Counted from the first letter of the stretch, positions 1 through 6,671 are shown. The stretch is 7,411 nucleotides of DNA from Ga0074139 sp046336825 (GCA_046336825.1 JBKDFX010000130.1:1-7411), one strand, 5' to 3'. Translations and numbers: made by a program. The notes: a model not told the origin generated them from the letters alone.

Positions 1-131
1 TGCAATCAACACATCAATCTCTCGCATTTTCATTACTGACTGCTCGGGTGTGTAATTCACTCTTGCCATATATTTCATCTCCCTTTTTGGTTTATACCAG
101 TCCGATTGGGCCTGGATCAACTTTCGGGGGG
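1..131 (+). pseudogene. Out-of-frame 5' fragment of the fibre gene's N-terminal domain
   Basis: Read in the frame starting at base 3, positions about 90-131 give VYTSPIGPGSTFGG, which looks like the end of the first half of a fibre N-terminal domain (typically ...GVF..PIG.G.). Its natural continuation, TSRDTYGWTLDRVFSN, is in the frame of the long ORF from base 133. Removing one G from the six-G run at 126-131 joins them as STFGGTSRDTYGW. Further left, the frame starting at base 2 gives ISRIFITDCSGV and then a TAA at 53-55, which again resembles this domain. Either the 5' end carries several indels (a decaying or phase-variable gene) or the window edge is low-quality sequence. I see no start codon with a ribosome binding site here. 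Confidence 0.45.
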
Positions 132-1992
132 CACGTCACGGGACACTTACGGTTGGACCTTGGACCGTGTTTTTTCAAATCGGTCTTTGTTTTCTTCTTT
201 GTCAGGTTGCAGTCTCGGTCCACCCAACTACACACCGAATCCGTCTGACTCTCGCCTTTTGGAAGTGAGCTTTAAAGAAAACTCATCAGATCCGACTTGG
301 GAATCTTTGCCAGTGATGAAAATAAACATGGTTCCTTTTACGATGAATTCCATGCAGCTTGAGGGTTATCGCTCCAATGAGTTTTTGAAAGTCGAACCTA
401 CCATCAATCAGACTCCGATTTCTAGTTCTGGAGTGACCACTCTTTTAGAACTGATAGCTGGAATTTCATCTAACTATGTAAAGCCGACGGATGCACTTTC
501 CGGAGATTTGGGCGGAACTTTTGCATCTCCTACTGTGAGCGGCTTGCGAGGCCGGCCAGTCTCCAGTACGGCTCCTGTTCTGGGCCAGGTGCTGAAGTTC
601 AACGGTAACGAGTGGATTCCTTCAGCGGATGATTCCGGAGGAGCCTCTGGAGATGCCAGTTATGCTGCGAAAGGTATTGTTCAGTTTGATACCAACCAGG
701 CTGTCAGCGGAATCGTCGTCAATTCGGGATTGGTTCGATTGCCTGATACCATTACTGCCGGTGGTCCAGTTGGAACTGCATCTCAGGTTCCTGTGATTAC
801 CTATGACTCAAAAGGGCGCCTAACAGCTGTTTCAACAGTCAATATCAATGATTCATCCAAATTGCCCTTGGCTGGCGGAACCATGACCGGAAGTATCGAC
901 ATGGGACTTGCTAATGTGACTAACGCGACGAGCGTTGCCGCTGGGAATTTTTCAGGAAGAAATTTACTTTTGAATGACAACGATAACAACAAAATCACTT
1001 TACGAACGCCAAGCAATATTACAGCTGACTACACTTTAACTCTTCCTTTGGTGGCACCGACTAATGGTTACATATTATCTTCCGATGCTTCGGGACAACT
1101 GTCTTGGGTGGCTCCCAGTGGTTCAGGACCTGTGGGTGTGCTTTCGATTGCTGATGGAGGTACAAATTCTTCAACAGCTCTAACGAACAACAAAGTCATG
1201 ATTTCATCGGCGGGAGCTATCATCGAAGGAGCTGCAAGTAGTGTGAGTAAAGCCAGTAATACATTTGTGATGCGGGATGGATCAGGTGGCATCTCTGGCG
1301 CTAACGGGAGTTTTGATCAACTGATTTTAAATGGTTCTGTTTCCGGAATTGTAAATGTCTTGAGTCCCGCCGCTTTGACCAGTTGGAGTCTCACACTACC
1401 TTCTAACAGCGGGAGCAATGGTCAAGCTTTAGTGACCGATGGTAACGGTGTGACCTCTTGGGCCAATGTGGTTTCCAATGGAAGCACGATTTTAGCAGGT
1501 AATGGTTCAGCAGGTGCTCCAGGATTTGCATTTGCTTCAACGGGAAACCAAGATAATGGGATGTTTTTGCCAGTTGATAATCAAATTTCATTTTCTACGG
1601 CTGGTGCCGAGAGAGTCCAAATTAACGAGAGCGGTAATGTGGGCGTAGGAACTTCTGCTGGTACCAATCGTTTAACCGTGCAGGGTTCCGCTCGAACCCC
1701 GTCCAATATTGTGGCCTCTGGTGCGCTCGTAGATCTTTCTGTGAGCAACATTCACTATTTAAAGGCAGTGGGAGGATCCACTATCACTTTGCAGAATCTG
1801 ATCGATGGAACCGTGCACACCCTGTATATCGTGGACTTGGCATCAAGGACCTACACTTTTTCAGGATGCACAAACACTTATTTTACACCGGCCAACTCAG
1901 CGACCAGCTTTCGTTCAACTTATACTGTTTCAGTTATCGTGGACGGAGCAGACACACAATGTTTTGTGAACTGGTCGACTGGTTATAACTAA
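106..1992 (+). CDS. Phage-tail-fibre-like surface fibre protein (Bdellovibrio MAT type), 5' end disrupted
   Basis: Probable trimeric surface fibre used for contact or recognition. Seen, using 628-residue numbering from the TTG at 106: residues about 30-95 match the back half of the N-terminal domain of Bdellovibrio fibre proteins (GC...NYTP...DSRLLEVSF...VPF). A GDLGGTFASPTVSGLRGRPV stretch at 132-151 follows. LPLAGGTMTGSIDMG at 253-267 is a classic fibre shaft motif. Modules ending in a G-x-x-L...W pattern recur at about 158-172, 310-336 and 429-453. A tail-fibre neck (FSTAGAERVQI...GNVGVGT) lies at 496-516, and a compact tip at 540-628 contains Cys588 and Cys619. The ORF is open from the TGA at 37-39, but TTG 106 has no visible Shine-Dalgarno and no signal peptide follows. 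The missing front half of the domain appears in another frame upstream, so the true start is probably before the window and the gene is frameshifted. Stop at 1990-1992; 14 bases to the propeller gene. Family assignment is from recalled motifs; the exact role is inferred. Confidence 0.8.
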   Translation: MGLDQLSGGTSRDTYGWTLDRVFSNRSLFSSLSGCSLGPPNYTPNPSDSRLLEVSFKENSSDPTWESLPVMKINMVPFTMNSMQLEGYRSNEFLKVEPTINQTPISSSGVTTLLELIAGISSNYVKPTDALSGDLGGTFASPTVSGLRGRPVSSTAPVLGQVLKFNGNEWIPSADDSGGASGDASYAAKGIVQFDTNQAVSGIVVNSGLVRLPDTITAGGPVGTASQVPVITYDSKGRLTAVSTVNINDSSKLPLAGGTMTGSIDMGLANVTNATSVAAGNFSGRNLLLNDNDNNKITLRTPSNITADYTLTLPLVAPTNGYILSSDASGQLSWVAPSGSGPVGVLSIADGGTNSSTALTNNKVMISSAGAIIEGAASSVSKASNTFVMRDGSGGISGANGSFDQLILNGSVSGIVNVLSPAALTSWSLTLPSNSGSNGQALVTDGNGVTSWANVVSNGSTILAGNGSAGAPGFAFASTGNQDNGMFLPVDNQISFSTAGAERVQINESGNVGVGTSAGTNRLTVQGSARTPSNIVASGALVDLSVSNIHYLKAVGGSTITLQNLIDGTVHTLYIVDLASRTYTFSGCTNTYFTPANSATSFRSTYTVSVIVDGADTQCFVNWSTGYN

Positions 1993-2006
1993 GGACAGGG
2001 CGGCCT

Positions 2007-4367
2007 ATGGCAATCGTTTTCAAACAAAAGAAGTTCATAATATCGAAGTTCCTTGGTTTTAACTGTATTCTAATTTTTGCAGTTTCAGCCTCAGTGAGTC
2101 TGGCACAGATGCCGGGTACCCAATCGGTGGTGGGAACTCGTTCCAACGTTTGGGGTCAATCTATTAACAATTTTGGTGATTATTGTTTTGATGGAACTGT
2201 ACAGGCTATTAGTGATGTGCCCTCACTGAATCGAGTTGTTGTTGGTGGCAGCTTTACGAACGTCGGAGAGTGCATCGGAAACGGGGTTCCCCTGAGTAAA
2301 AGTACAGGCTTGCCAGCAGTGGGCTTTAATCGGGCTGCCATGCAAATCCAGGGAACTGTAAGCTCAGCTATTCCAGACGGGAATAACGGTTGGTATATTG
2401 GAGGAAGCTTTACTTCCATTGGGGGTGTGCCAAGGCCTGCTTTAGCTCGTATTTCATCCAATGGCAGTTTAGATCCTAATTTTGTTCCTGATTTGGGCAC
2501 ATTAGCAGGCACTCCTAATATAACATCTATGGTCTTGCACGGAAGCAATCTTTACGTGGGAGGAAGTTTTACAAGTAACACGAACTCCTATGGTGCTCCT
2601 CTAGACATTTCAACTGGAGCATCTAATTTTCCACAAAATCTCTTGGTCAGTGGAAGTAGCTCTCCATTCAATGGAGCGGTTGAAGTTGTCATAGCTGATG
2701 GAAGTGGTGGCTGGTATGTGGGCGGAAGTTTTACAGCAGTTCAAGGAGTTGCTCGAACTGGCTTGGCCCATTTGAATTCCGATGGCAGCTTGGATTTATT
2801 ATTCTCAGCCGATGTGGATGGAAAAGTTTTATCTTTGAAGTTGGATGAAGGCACTCTTTATGTTGGTGGAGTATTCTCCACCATTTCTGGAGTAGAACGA
2901 TTCAACATGGCTGCATTGAGTGTTCCTTTGGGAACAGTTTTGAGTTTTGCACCTGAAGTTGGAAGTGATGTGAGAGCTATTGAAAAAAACAGCAGTGGGA
3001 ATATATTGGTTGGAGGTTTGTTTACCACAGTGAACGTTCCACGGGGAGGTTCCAGAGGTTTTGCCATGGATATGGCCACGGCAGCGGTCAGCCCTACTTT
3101 CCCAAAAATGAATGGGACCTTGTCAACTGTGATTTCTGATGGAAGTGGTGGCTGGTTTGTGGGTGGTGATTTTACAGAAATCGGGGGAATCAACCGTACT
3201 GGACTTGTTCGGCTTCTCAGTGACTACAGTATCGACCTGACCTTTAATTTTGATTTTACAGGACCTCCTGGGGTCAACTCCTTGGTCCTAGATGGCACCA
3301 CTCTTTACGTTGCTGGAAGATTTACTTCTATTAGTGGTCAACCCCGGGATCGGTTGGCTGCCATTGATATCAGCACGGGAACTTTATTGAGCTGGGCTCC
3401 CAATGTTAATAATTCGATTCTGGATATGAAACTTGAAGGTAGTTTACTTTACATTGGGGGAACGTTTACTCAAGTGTCAGGGCAAACCCGAAATCGGCTT
3501 GCAGCTGTAGATAAATCCTCAGGTGCACTCTCATCATGGGATCCCAATGTCGATAATTCAGTCAGGAAAGTTTTAATTGATGGAAGTACTCTTTACATTG
3601 GGGGAGATTTTGCAACTGTCGCAGGGCAGACAAGAAACCGACTTGCCTCTTTTGATTTAGGTTCAGGGAATTTAACCACTTGGAATCCCAATGGCAACTG
3701 GTGGATCAATGATATGGCAGTGAGCGGCGGCCTCGTTTACCTAGCCGGAGCCTTTACTTCCATTGGAGGTCAGACTAGGAAGTCTTTTGCTTCTGTCGAT
3801 TCCATCACTGGAGCAGTCACAAGCTGGAACCCCGGCTGGGACGGCTGGGGGGAAGGAATTGCCATTGATGGAAGCAATGTTTATGTGATCGGTAGCTTTA
3901 CTTGGGTTGGAGGCCAATTCCGAAGGGGCATGGCAGTTTTGAACGCTTCTACTGGTAATGCCACTGGTTGGGTTGCAAATGTAGATCAAACTCCCGATTC
4001 CATGGTTCGTTTAGGAAGCACTCTTTTTTTGGGAGTAGGTGCTTTAATGGCCGGTGGGCAAAAGCCGAGCATAGGTGGAACTCCTCGAACTGGTCTTGCT
4101 GAGCTTGATCCAATCACTGGAGTGGCTACCAGCTGGAATGCTAATTTGAATGGCTCTGTGCTCGCCATTCAAATTGAGGGTATTGATGTTTATTTAGGTG
4201 GTTGGTTCACCACTGTAGGTGGGACGACCCGAAATCGAGTTGCGCGAGTGGATTCTATAACTGCAGCTCTTTCGGGCTGGAACCCTAATGCGAGTTCTGA
4301 GGTCAGTAGCTTGCGATTATTGGGGATGATCAAAGGCTATGGCTCCCGCCATCATGTCCCATTCTGA
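2007..4367 (+). CDS. Secreted beta-propeller repeat protein (delta-60/DUF5122-like), truncated at the C-terminus
   Basis: Exported repeat protein, probably an adhesin or surface-associated propeller; no enzyme motif seen. Residues 1-34 form a signal peptide: a basic start (KQKK), a hydrophobic core, and likely cleavage near VSLA-QM. Repeat cores of the form [LI]Y-V-G-G-x-F-T start near residues 79, 131, 184, 238, 286, 335, 385, 435, 483, 531, 579, 627, 675 and 730. From 435 to 675 the spacing is exactly 48 residues. Between cores come G-Q-T-R-N-R-L-A-A-x-D, then S-T-G, then W-x-P-N. Several N-terminal repeats instead carry DGS-GGWYVGGSFT and S-DGSLD-x-x-F, as in delta-60 repeats. A 15th repeat starts (EVSSLRLLG, to 773) and then turns into unrelated MIKGYGSRHHVPF and a stop. 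AAGGA (1991-1995) and AGGG (1997-2000) precede the ATG at 2007. Probably co-transcribed with the fibre gene 14 bases upstream. Confidence 0.85.
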   Translation: MAIVFKQKKFIISKFLGFNCILIFAVSASVSLAQMPGTQSVVGTRSNVWGQSINNFGDYCFDGTVQAISDVPSLNRVVVGGSFTNVGECIGNGVPLSKSTGLPAVGFNRAAMQIQGTVSSAIPDGNNGWYIGGSFTSIGGVPRPALARISSNGSLDPNFVPDLGTLAGTPNITSMVLHGSNLYVGGSFTSNTNSYGAPLDISTGASNFPQNLLVSGSSSPFNGAVEVVIADGSGGWYVGGSFTAVQGVARTGLAHLNSDGSLDLLFSADVDGKVLSLKLDEGTLYVGGVFSTISGVERFNMAALSVPLGTVLSFAPEVGSDVRAIEKNSSGNILVGGLFTTVNVPRGGSRGFAMDMATAAVSPTFPKMNGTLSTVISDGSGGWFVGGDFTEIGGINRTGLVRLLSDYSIDLTFNFDFTGPPGVNSLVLDGTTLYVAGRFTSISGQPRDRLAAIDISTGTLLSWAPNVNNSILDMKLEGSLLYIGGTFTQVSGQTRNRLAAVDKSSGALSSWDPNVDNSVRKVLIDGSTLYIGGDFATVAGQTRNRLASFDLGSGNLTTWNPNGNWWINDMAVSGGLVYLAGAFTSIGGQTRKSFASVDSITGAVTSWNPGWDGWGEGIAIDGSNVYVIGSFTWVGGQFRRGMAVLNASTGNATGWVANVDQTPDSMVRLGSTLFLGVGALMAGGQKPSIGGTPRTGLAELDPITGVATSWNANLNGSVLAIQIEGIDVYLGGWFTTVGGTTRNRVARVDSITAALSGWNPNASSEVSSLRLLGMIKGYGSRHHVPF
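2244..4322 (+). repeat. Coding tandem repeats: 14 propeller blades of about 48 codons plus a partial 15th
   Basis: The repeats are clear in protein and partly in DNA. The segment beginning GATGGAAGTGGTGGCTGG occurs at 2697-2714 and again at 3138-3155. These copies are 441 bases (147 codons, about three blades) apart and continue with near-identical sequence through TTTTACAG. Blades 8-13 are the most regular, with cores exactly 144 bases apart. Blades 2, 4 and 7 are of the GGWY/DGSLD type, and the rest are mostly of the LYVGG/STG/W-x-P type. Confidence 0.75.
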
Positions 4368-4381
4368 TCGTCCCAAATTGG

Positions 4382-4451
4382 AATAAGAACTCACCTACGA
4401 TTTTGCAAAACAGATAGAGAAATAAGTCAGCAATTAGCTCGCGTTCTTATT
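4382..4451. repeat. Spaced inverted repeat downstream of the truncated propeller gene
   Basis: AATAAGAAC at 4382-4390 is the exact reverse complement of GTTCTTATT at 4443-4451, with 52 bases between the arms. A G-U pair could extend the outer end. The inner part can also pair as AATAAG (4421-4426) with CTTATT (4446-4451). It lies just after the point where the propeller reading frame is lost. The stem is too AT-rich and the loop too long for a standard Rho-independent terminator, so its role is unknown; chance is possible. Confidence 0.35.
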
Positions 4452-4514
4452 TATCTGACATTTGGGCTCAACATCCAGAACTTGATGTAATAACTTCATC
4501 GAAAATAAAATTTC

Positions 4515-4543
4515 TTGAAATAAGGTTGCAAAATATCTAAAAA
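4515..4543 (+). promoter_or_regulatory. Possible sigma-70-type promoter for the small secreted-protein gene
   Basis: TTGAAA (4515-4520) lies 17 bases before TAAAAA (4538-4543) in the AT-rich gap upstream of the start at 4580. The -35 element matches the consensus at 5 of 6 positions and the -10 at 4 of 6. Because the whole region is AT-rich, such matches are easy to find by chance; TTGCAA at 4526-4531 is an alternative. Confidence 0.3.
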
Positions 4544-4579
4544 TTTATTTTAAAATCTTATCCATTCAAGGAATAACTC

Positions 4580-5002
4580 TTGAAAATTTTTTTATTGTTT
4601 TCATTTTTATTTTTTAATTCACAAATTTGTTTCTCTGAAGCTCTAACTGTTCGTAAAGAAAGAATTAGGGTCGGTACGGCTACAAATGTTTACTACCATT
4701 TTAGTCAGTACGCAGAGCTCTTGAGTAAAATAGGTAGAGTCACTGAGATAATAAATACTGAATCAAATGGGTTTGGAATAGCAAAGGCCATTGACTTTAA
4801 ACATTACACAAAAAATCAAATTAATTGTAATGCTCGAAAACTAGAAGTTGGCGTGAATTTTATCGGTGACATTTACAATGAAGCTAGCAAGATGATAAGT
4901 CTAATCGAATTATCCTCTCAAAGAGTAGTTGATTTAGAAATCACTTCAAGATTTGGTACAGGTAAGCCTGCTAAAATCACATTATATATTTGCAAGAAAT
5001 AA
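4580..5002 (+). CDS. Small secreted protein of unknown function, AT-rich
   Basis: I do not recognise a family for this 140-residue protein. The start is TTG at 4580, supported by AAGGAA at 4568-4573 six bases upstream and by the signal peptide that begins there: MKIFLLFSFLFFNSQ, then ICFSEA, with cleavage likely near residue 19-21. The mature part, about 120 residues, is basic with mixed helix and strand character. It has two cysteines, Cys83 (INCN) and Cys138 (YICKK, at the very end), which could form a disulfide in the periplasm or outside the cell. No lipobox, membrane segment or catalytic motif is visible. The DNA is clearly more AT-rich than the fibre, propeller or lipB genes, with many AAA, ATT and TTT codons, which suggests a different origin. 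It ends 9 bases before the 3' end of the tRNA gene, which is convergent to it. The signal peptide and Shine-Dalgarno make it a believable gene. Confidence 0.7.
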   Translation: MKIFLLFSFLFFNSQICFSEALTVRKERIRVGTATNVYYHFSQYAELLSKIGRVTEIINTESNGFGIAKAIDFKHYTKNQINCNARKLEVGVNFIGDIYNEASKMISLIELSSQRVVDLEITSRFGTGKPAKITLYICKK

Positions 5003-5011
5003 GTTTTAAAT

Positions 5012-5087
5012 TGGTGGTCTCTACTGGACTCGAACCAGTGACCTCTTCCATGTCAAGGAAACGCGCTACCAACTGCGCTAAGAGACC
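5012..5087 (-). tRNA. tRNA-Val (anticodon GAC)
   Basis: Read on the minus strand, all four stems fold. The acceptor is GGTCTCT with AGAGACC, discriminator A and an encoded CCA end at 5012-5014. The D-stem is GCGC/GCGC. The anticodon stem is TTTCC/GGAAG (one G-U pair) with loop TTGACAT, giving anticodon GAC for valine codons GTC and GTT. The T-stem is ACTGG/CCAGT with loop TTCGAGT. Length is 76 bases including CCA. It lies 20 bases downstream of the lipB stop on the same strand. Its 3' end faces the variable left half, the side where integrating elements usually sit, but I found no duplicated tRNA end within the window. Confidence 0.97.
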
Positions 5088-5104
5088 CCATAAATGAAGA
5101 TTTA

Positions 5105-5133
5105 CTATTACCAATGCAAATCGCGACTATCAA
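5105..5133 (-). promoter_or_regulatory. Possible promoter for tRNA-Val inside the 3' end of lipB
   Basis: On the minus strand TTGATA (5128-5133) is followed after 17 bases by TAATAG (5105-5110), placing a transcription start a few bases before the tRNA. The -35 match is good (5 of 6) but the -10 is weak (3 of 6). The alternative is read-through from the lipB operon followed by processing. Confidence 0.25.
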
Positions 5134-5767
5134 ACTCAGCAGCTACTTTGCGGAATGCGTTATGACGAAAGAAACAACTGATCCAAATTTGGAACACCTG
5201 GAAGGGGGTAACTCCAGTCCTATGATGAGAGAGCGAATCCAAGCTCATTTTTTTTAAACCACAGGGATGAATTTGTTCAAAGAGCTTCAGGTCATTGTGA
5301 ACATTCAAGCTCAATCCGTATTGGGTGATGCCTTCGCGAATTCGCACTCCTAAAAAGGCGATTTTACCCTTGGAGGTCCAAATGCCCACCGAAGATTCGT
5401 CCTCATGACAATCAATTCCCAATTGTTGATAGGTTAATGCTGTCACTTCAAGAAGTGCTTTAACATAGGCCTTGGGTGATAATTTTCTCTTTTTCAAGTG
5501 AAGCACAGGATAAATCACCAACTGACCGGGTGAATGTAAAGTGACAGCTCCGCCCCGATCCACTTTAAAATGGGGAATATTGGAATTGTAGTAAGCTTCA
5601 GGGGCTGACCTGGGGCCCACAGTGATCACAGGTTCTAATTCACCAAAAAGTACGGCTTCCGTTCCGTCTTGGCTGGCTTTTTCCCAAGCTTCAAGTTGAA
5701 GATCTTGCACCGTTGAATGGGAAGCCAACCCCCAATCCACAACTTCAATAGATTTCAATGCGATCAT
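5108..5767 (-). CDS. lipB: Octanoyl-[ACP]:protein N-octanoyltransferase LipB
   Basis: Transfers octanoyl from acyl carrier protein to lipoyl-domain lysines of pyruvate and 2-oxoglutarate dehydrogenases and GcvH; the first step of lipoate synthesis, in the cytoplasm, before LipA. The 219 residues match the family's usual length (about 210-230). Seen: ELEPVITVG at 43-51, the substrate-site RGG (71-73) in DRGGAVTLHSPGQLVIYP, K135 in GKIAFLGVRIREG (the family's catalytic lysine), GLSLNVHNDL at 151-160, and PCG with the nucleophile Cys169. Oddities: the usual HGPGQ is HSPGQ here (Ser79), and EHPPV is ELEPV (Leu44). The ATG at 5767 overlaps the upstream lipoprotein gene by 23 bases and has GGGGGA ten bases before it (5778-5783), consistent with translational coupling. 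The catalytic pair is intact, so it is probably active. Confidence 0.95.
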   Translation of the reverse strand: MIALKSIEVVDWGLASHSTVQDLQLEAWEKASQDGTEAVLFGELEPVITVGPRSAPEAYYNSNIPHFKVDRGGAVTLHSPGQLVIYPVLHLKKRKLSPKAYVKALLEVTALTYQQLGIDCHEDESSVGIWTSKGKIAFLGVRIREGITQYGLSLNVHNDLKLFEQIHPCGLKKMSLDSLSHHRTGVTPFQVFQIWISCFFRHNAFRKVAAEFDSRDLHW

Positions 5768-6671
5768 TTTCTAAAAATCCCCCACCCGAATGAAGGATGG
5801 CAATGGCCCCGTCATTTCCAAAAAAACTGATGACTTCCAGAGTTCCTTTGTCTCGACCTGGAGCTTGTCCGATGGCCGTTCCCATTTGTGGGTCATAAAT
5901 GGAAGGTCCCTCTTCGACAACTCTCAATAGATCCCCCACTTGCACACCACTCAAACTGCCCACATTTAAATAAAATTTTTGTCCCTGGATGGCCGCGATT
6001 CGACCTTCCCATGCCACCTGCACCAATTTCTTTTCAATCTGTGGCAGAAACTCTAAAAATCCATCCACAATAATTTTTTCAAGGACCTGGGGGTTATTGT
6101 TGACCAACTGATCTGTGGTCATGCGAGTGCCAAACTTAGTGTCTTCAAAAGTAGTGGTCACCATTTTATCGGTGTTAAAGATTTCTTTTTGAGTTCGAGG
6201 GTTATAAACCCGCAAACGCAGAGTGGCCTCAACCACAGTTCTCACTTTACGTACAAGTCCAACAGGATCCTCTCCCCGTCGAACTTCTAATTTAACAATT
6301 CGCCCCTCAAAAAGAGCCTGGTAACCCAATTTCTGAGCCTCGCTGGAGCACGATCTAAAATCATACTCCAGATTAACAACTGAGCAATTTTTGAGATCAG
6401 TCGGAGAAACTAAAAAAGCTTTCATAACACCGTTTCGATTGATTTCTTCAATCATCCGAATTTGCGACTCGAGACGAAAGCCCTCGGGGTGTTCATGGCT
6501 ATCTAAAAAAGGAAGTACGGCCACCCTTTTTCGGGGCCCTGCAGGACTTTGAGATTCCACGATTAAATTTTTGTCCCGAACTTCCCTTTTTGAGGATGTG
6601 GAACTGCCTGAATTAAACACAGTACAACCTGTTAAAAATAGAAGCGCTAGAAAAAAAATAAGGGGTTTCAT
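5745..6671 (-). CDS. Outer-membrane-type lipoprotein with TolB-N-like and FlgT-C-like domains
   Basis: A 308-residue lipoprotein. MKPLIFFLALLFLTGC is a signal peptide with lipobox LTGC, making Cys16 the lipidated residue. A Ser/Lys-rich linker follows to about 47. Residues 48-210 begin with KRVAVLPF, as in TolB-N/CsgG-type folds, and continue with ALFEGRIVKLEV and EATLRLRVYNPRTQKEIF, which read as alternating strands; Cys96 and Cys108 could pair. Residues 220-308 (WEGRIAAIQGQKFYLNVGSLSGVQVGDLLRVV and on) look like the SH3-like C-terminal domain of the flagellar assembly protein FlgT. Known: FlgT of Vibrio joins TolB-N-like and SH3-like domains and builds the flagellar H ring. Inferred: an envelope scaffold, perhaps for the sheathed flagellum; other CsgG/TolB-like roles are equally open. 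The start ATG forms an ATGA overlap with the upstream gene, with GGAGA at 6679-6683 as ribosome binding site. Confidence 0.75.
   Translation of the reverse strand: MKPLIFFLALLFLTGCTVFNSGSSTSSKREVRDKNLIVESQSPAGPRKRVAVLPFLDSHEHPEGFRLESQIRMIEEINRNGVMKAFLVSPTDLKNCSVVNLEYDFRSCSSEAQKLGYQALFEGRIVKLEVRRGEDPVGLVRKVRTVVEATLRLRVYNPRTQKEIFNTDKMVTTTFEDTKFGTRMTTDQLVNNNPQVLEKIIVDGFLEFLPQIEKKLVQVAWEGRIAAIQGQKFYLNVGSLSGVQVGDLLRVVEEGPSIYDPQMGTAIGQAPGRDKGTLEVISFFGNDGAIAILHSGGGFLENDRIEIY

Larger units (their letters stand above)
4323..4579. other. Propeller breakpoint and AT-rich gap
   Basis: From about 4323 the sequence stops resembling propeller repeats in any plus frame. The 212 bases between the stop at 4367 and the TTG at 4580 carry no gene I can support. 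The left part has balanced composition and may be the remnant of another sequence. The right part (about 4480-4570) is strongly AT-rich and looks like a promoter region. A 25-codon minus-strand frame at 4317-4394 (SNLGRSEWDMMAGAIAF) looks protein-like but has no matching context. Confidence 0.5.

Noticed and set aside
48..248. 66-codon plus-strand ORF starting with MCNSLLPYISS
   Set aside because: Only its middle (VYTSPIGPGSTFGG) looks like real protein and that belongs to the fibre domain. After the six-G run it is out of frame with the fibre.
801..1292. Two minus-strand ORFs opposite the fibre gene (71 and 74 codons)
   Set aside because: They mirror the fibre coding frame, with Pro/Ala/Val-rich translations and no ribosome binding sites.
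1684..1700. CTCGAACCC in the fibre gene as a possible duplicated tRNA 3' end (att site)
   Set aside because: The match to the tRNA T-arm is under 10 bases and does not extend; expected by chance.
2180..3193. Minus-strand ORFs of 122 and 111 codons opposite the propeller gene
   Set aside because: Repetitive Pro/Thr/Lys-rich translations come from the antisense of the GG-rich repeats; no domain or start signal.
2244..4322. CRISPR-like or non-coding tandem repeat
   Set aside because: The repetition keeps codon phase and varies at third positions, so it is protein repeat structure. No CRISPR array is present in the window.
4317..4394. 25-codon minus-strand frame reading SNLGRSEWDMMAGAIAF
   Set aside because: It looks protein-like, but it is very short, has a TAG just before the GTG, and no ribosome binding site. 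At most a remnant.
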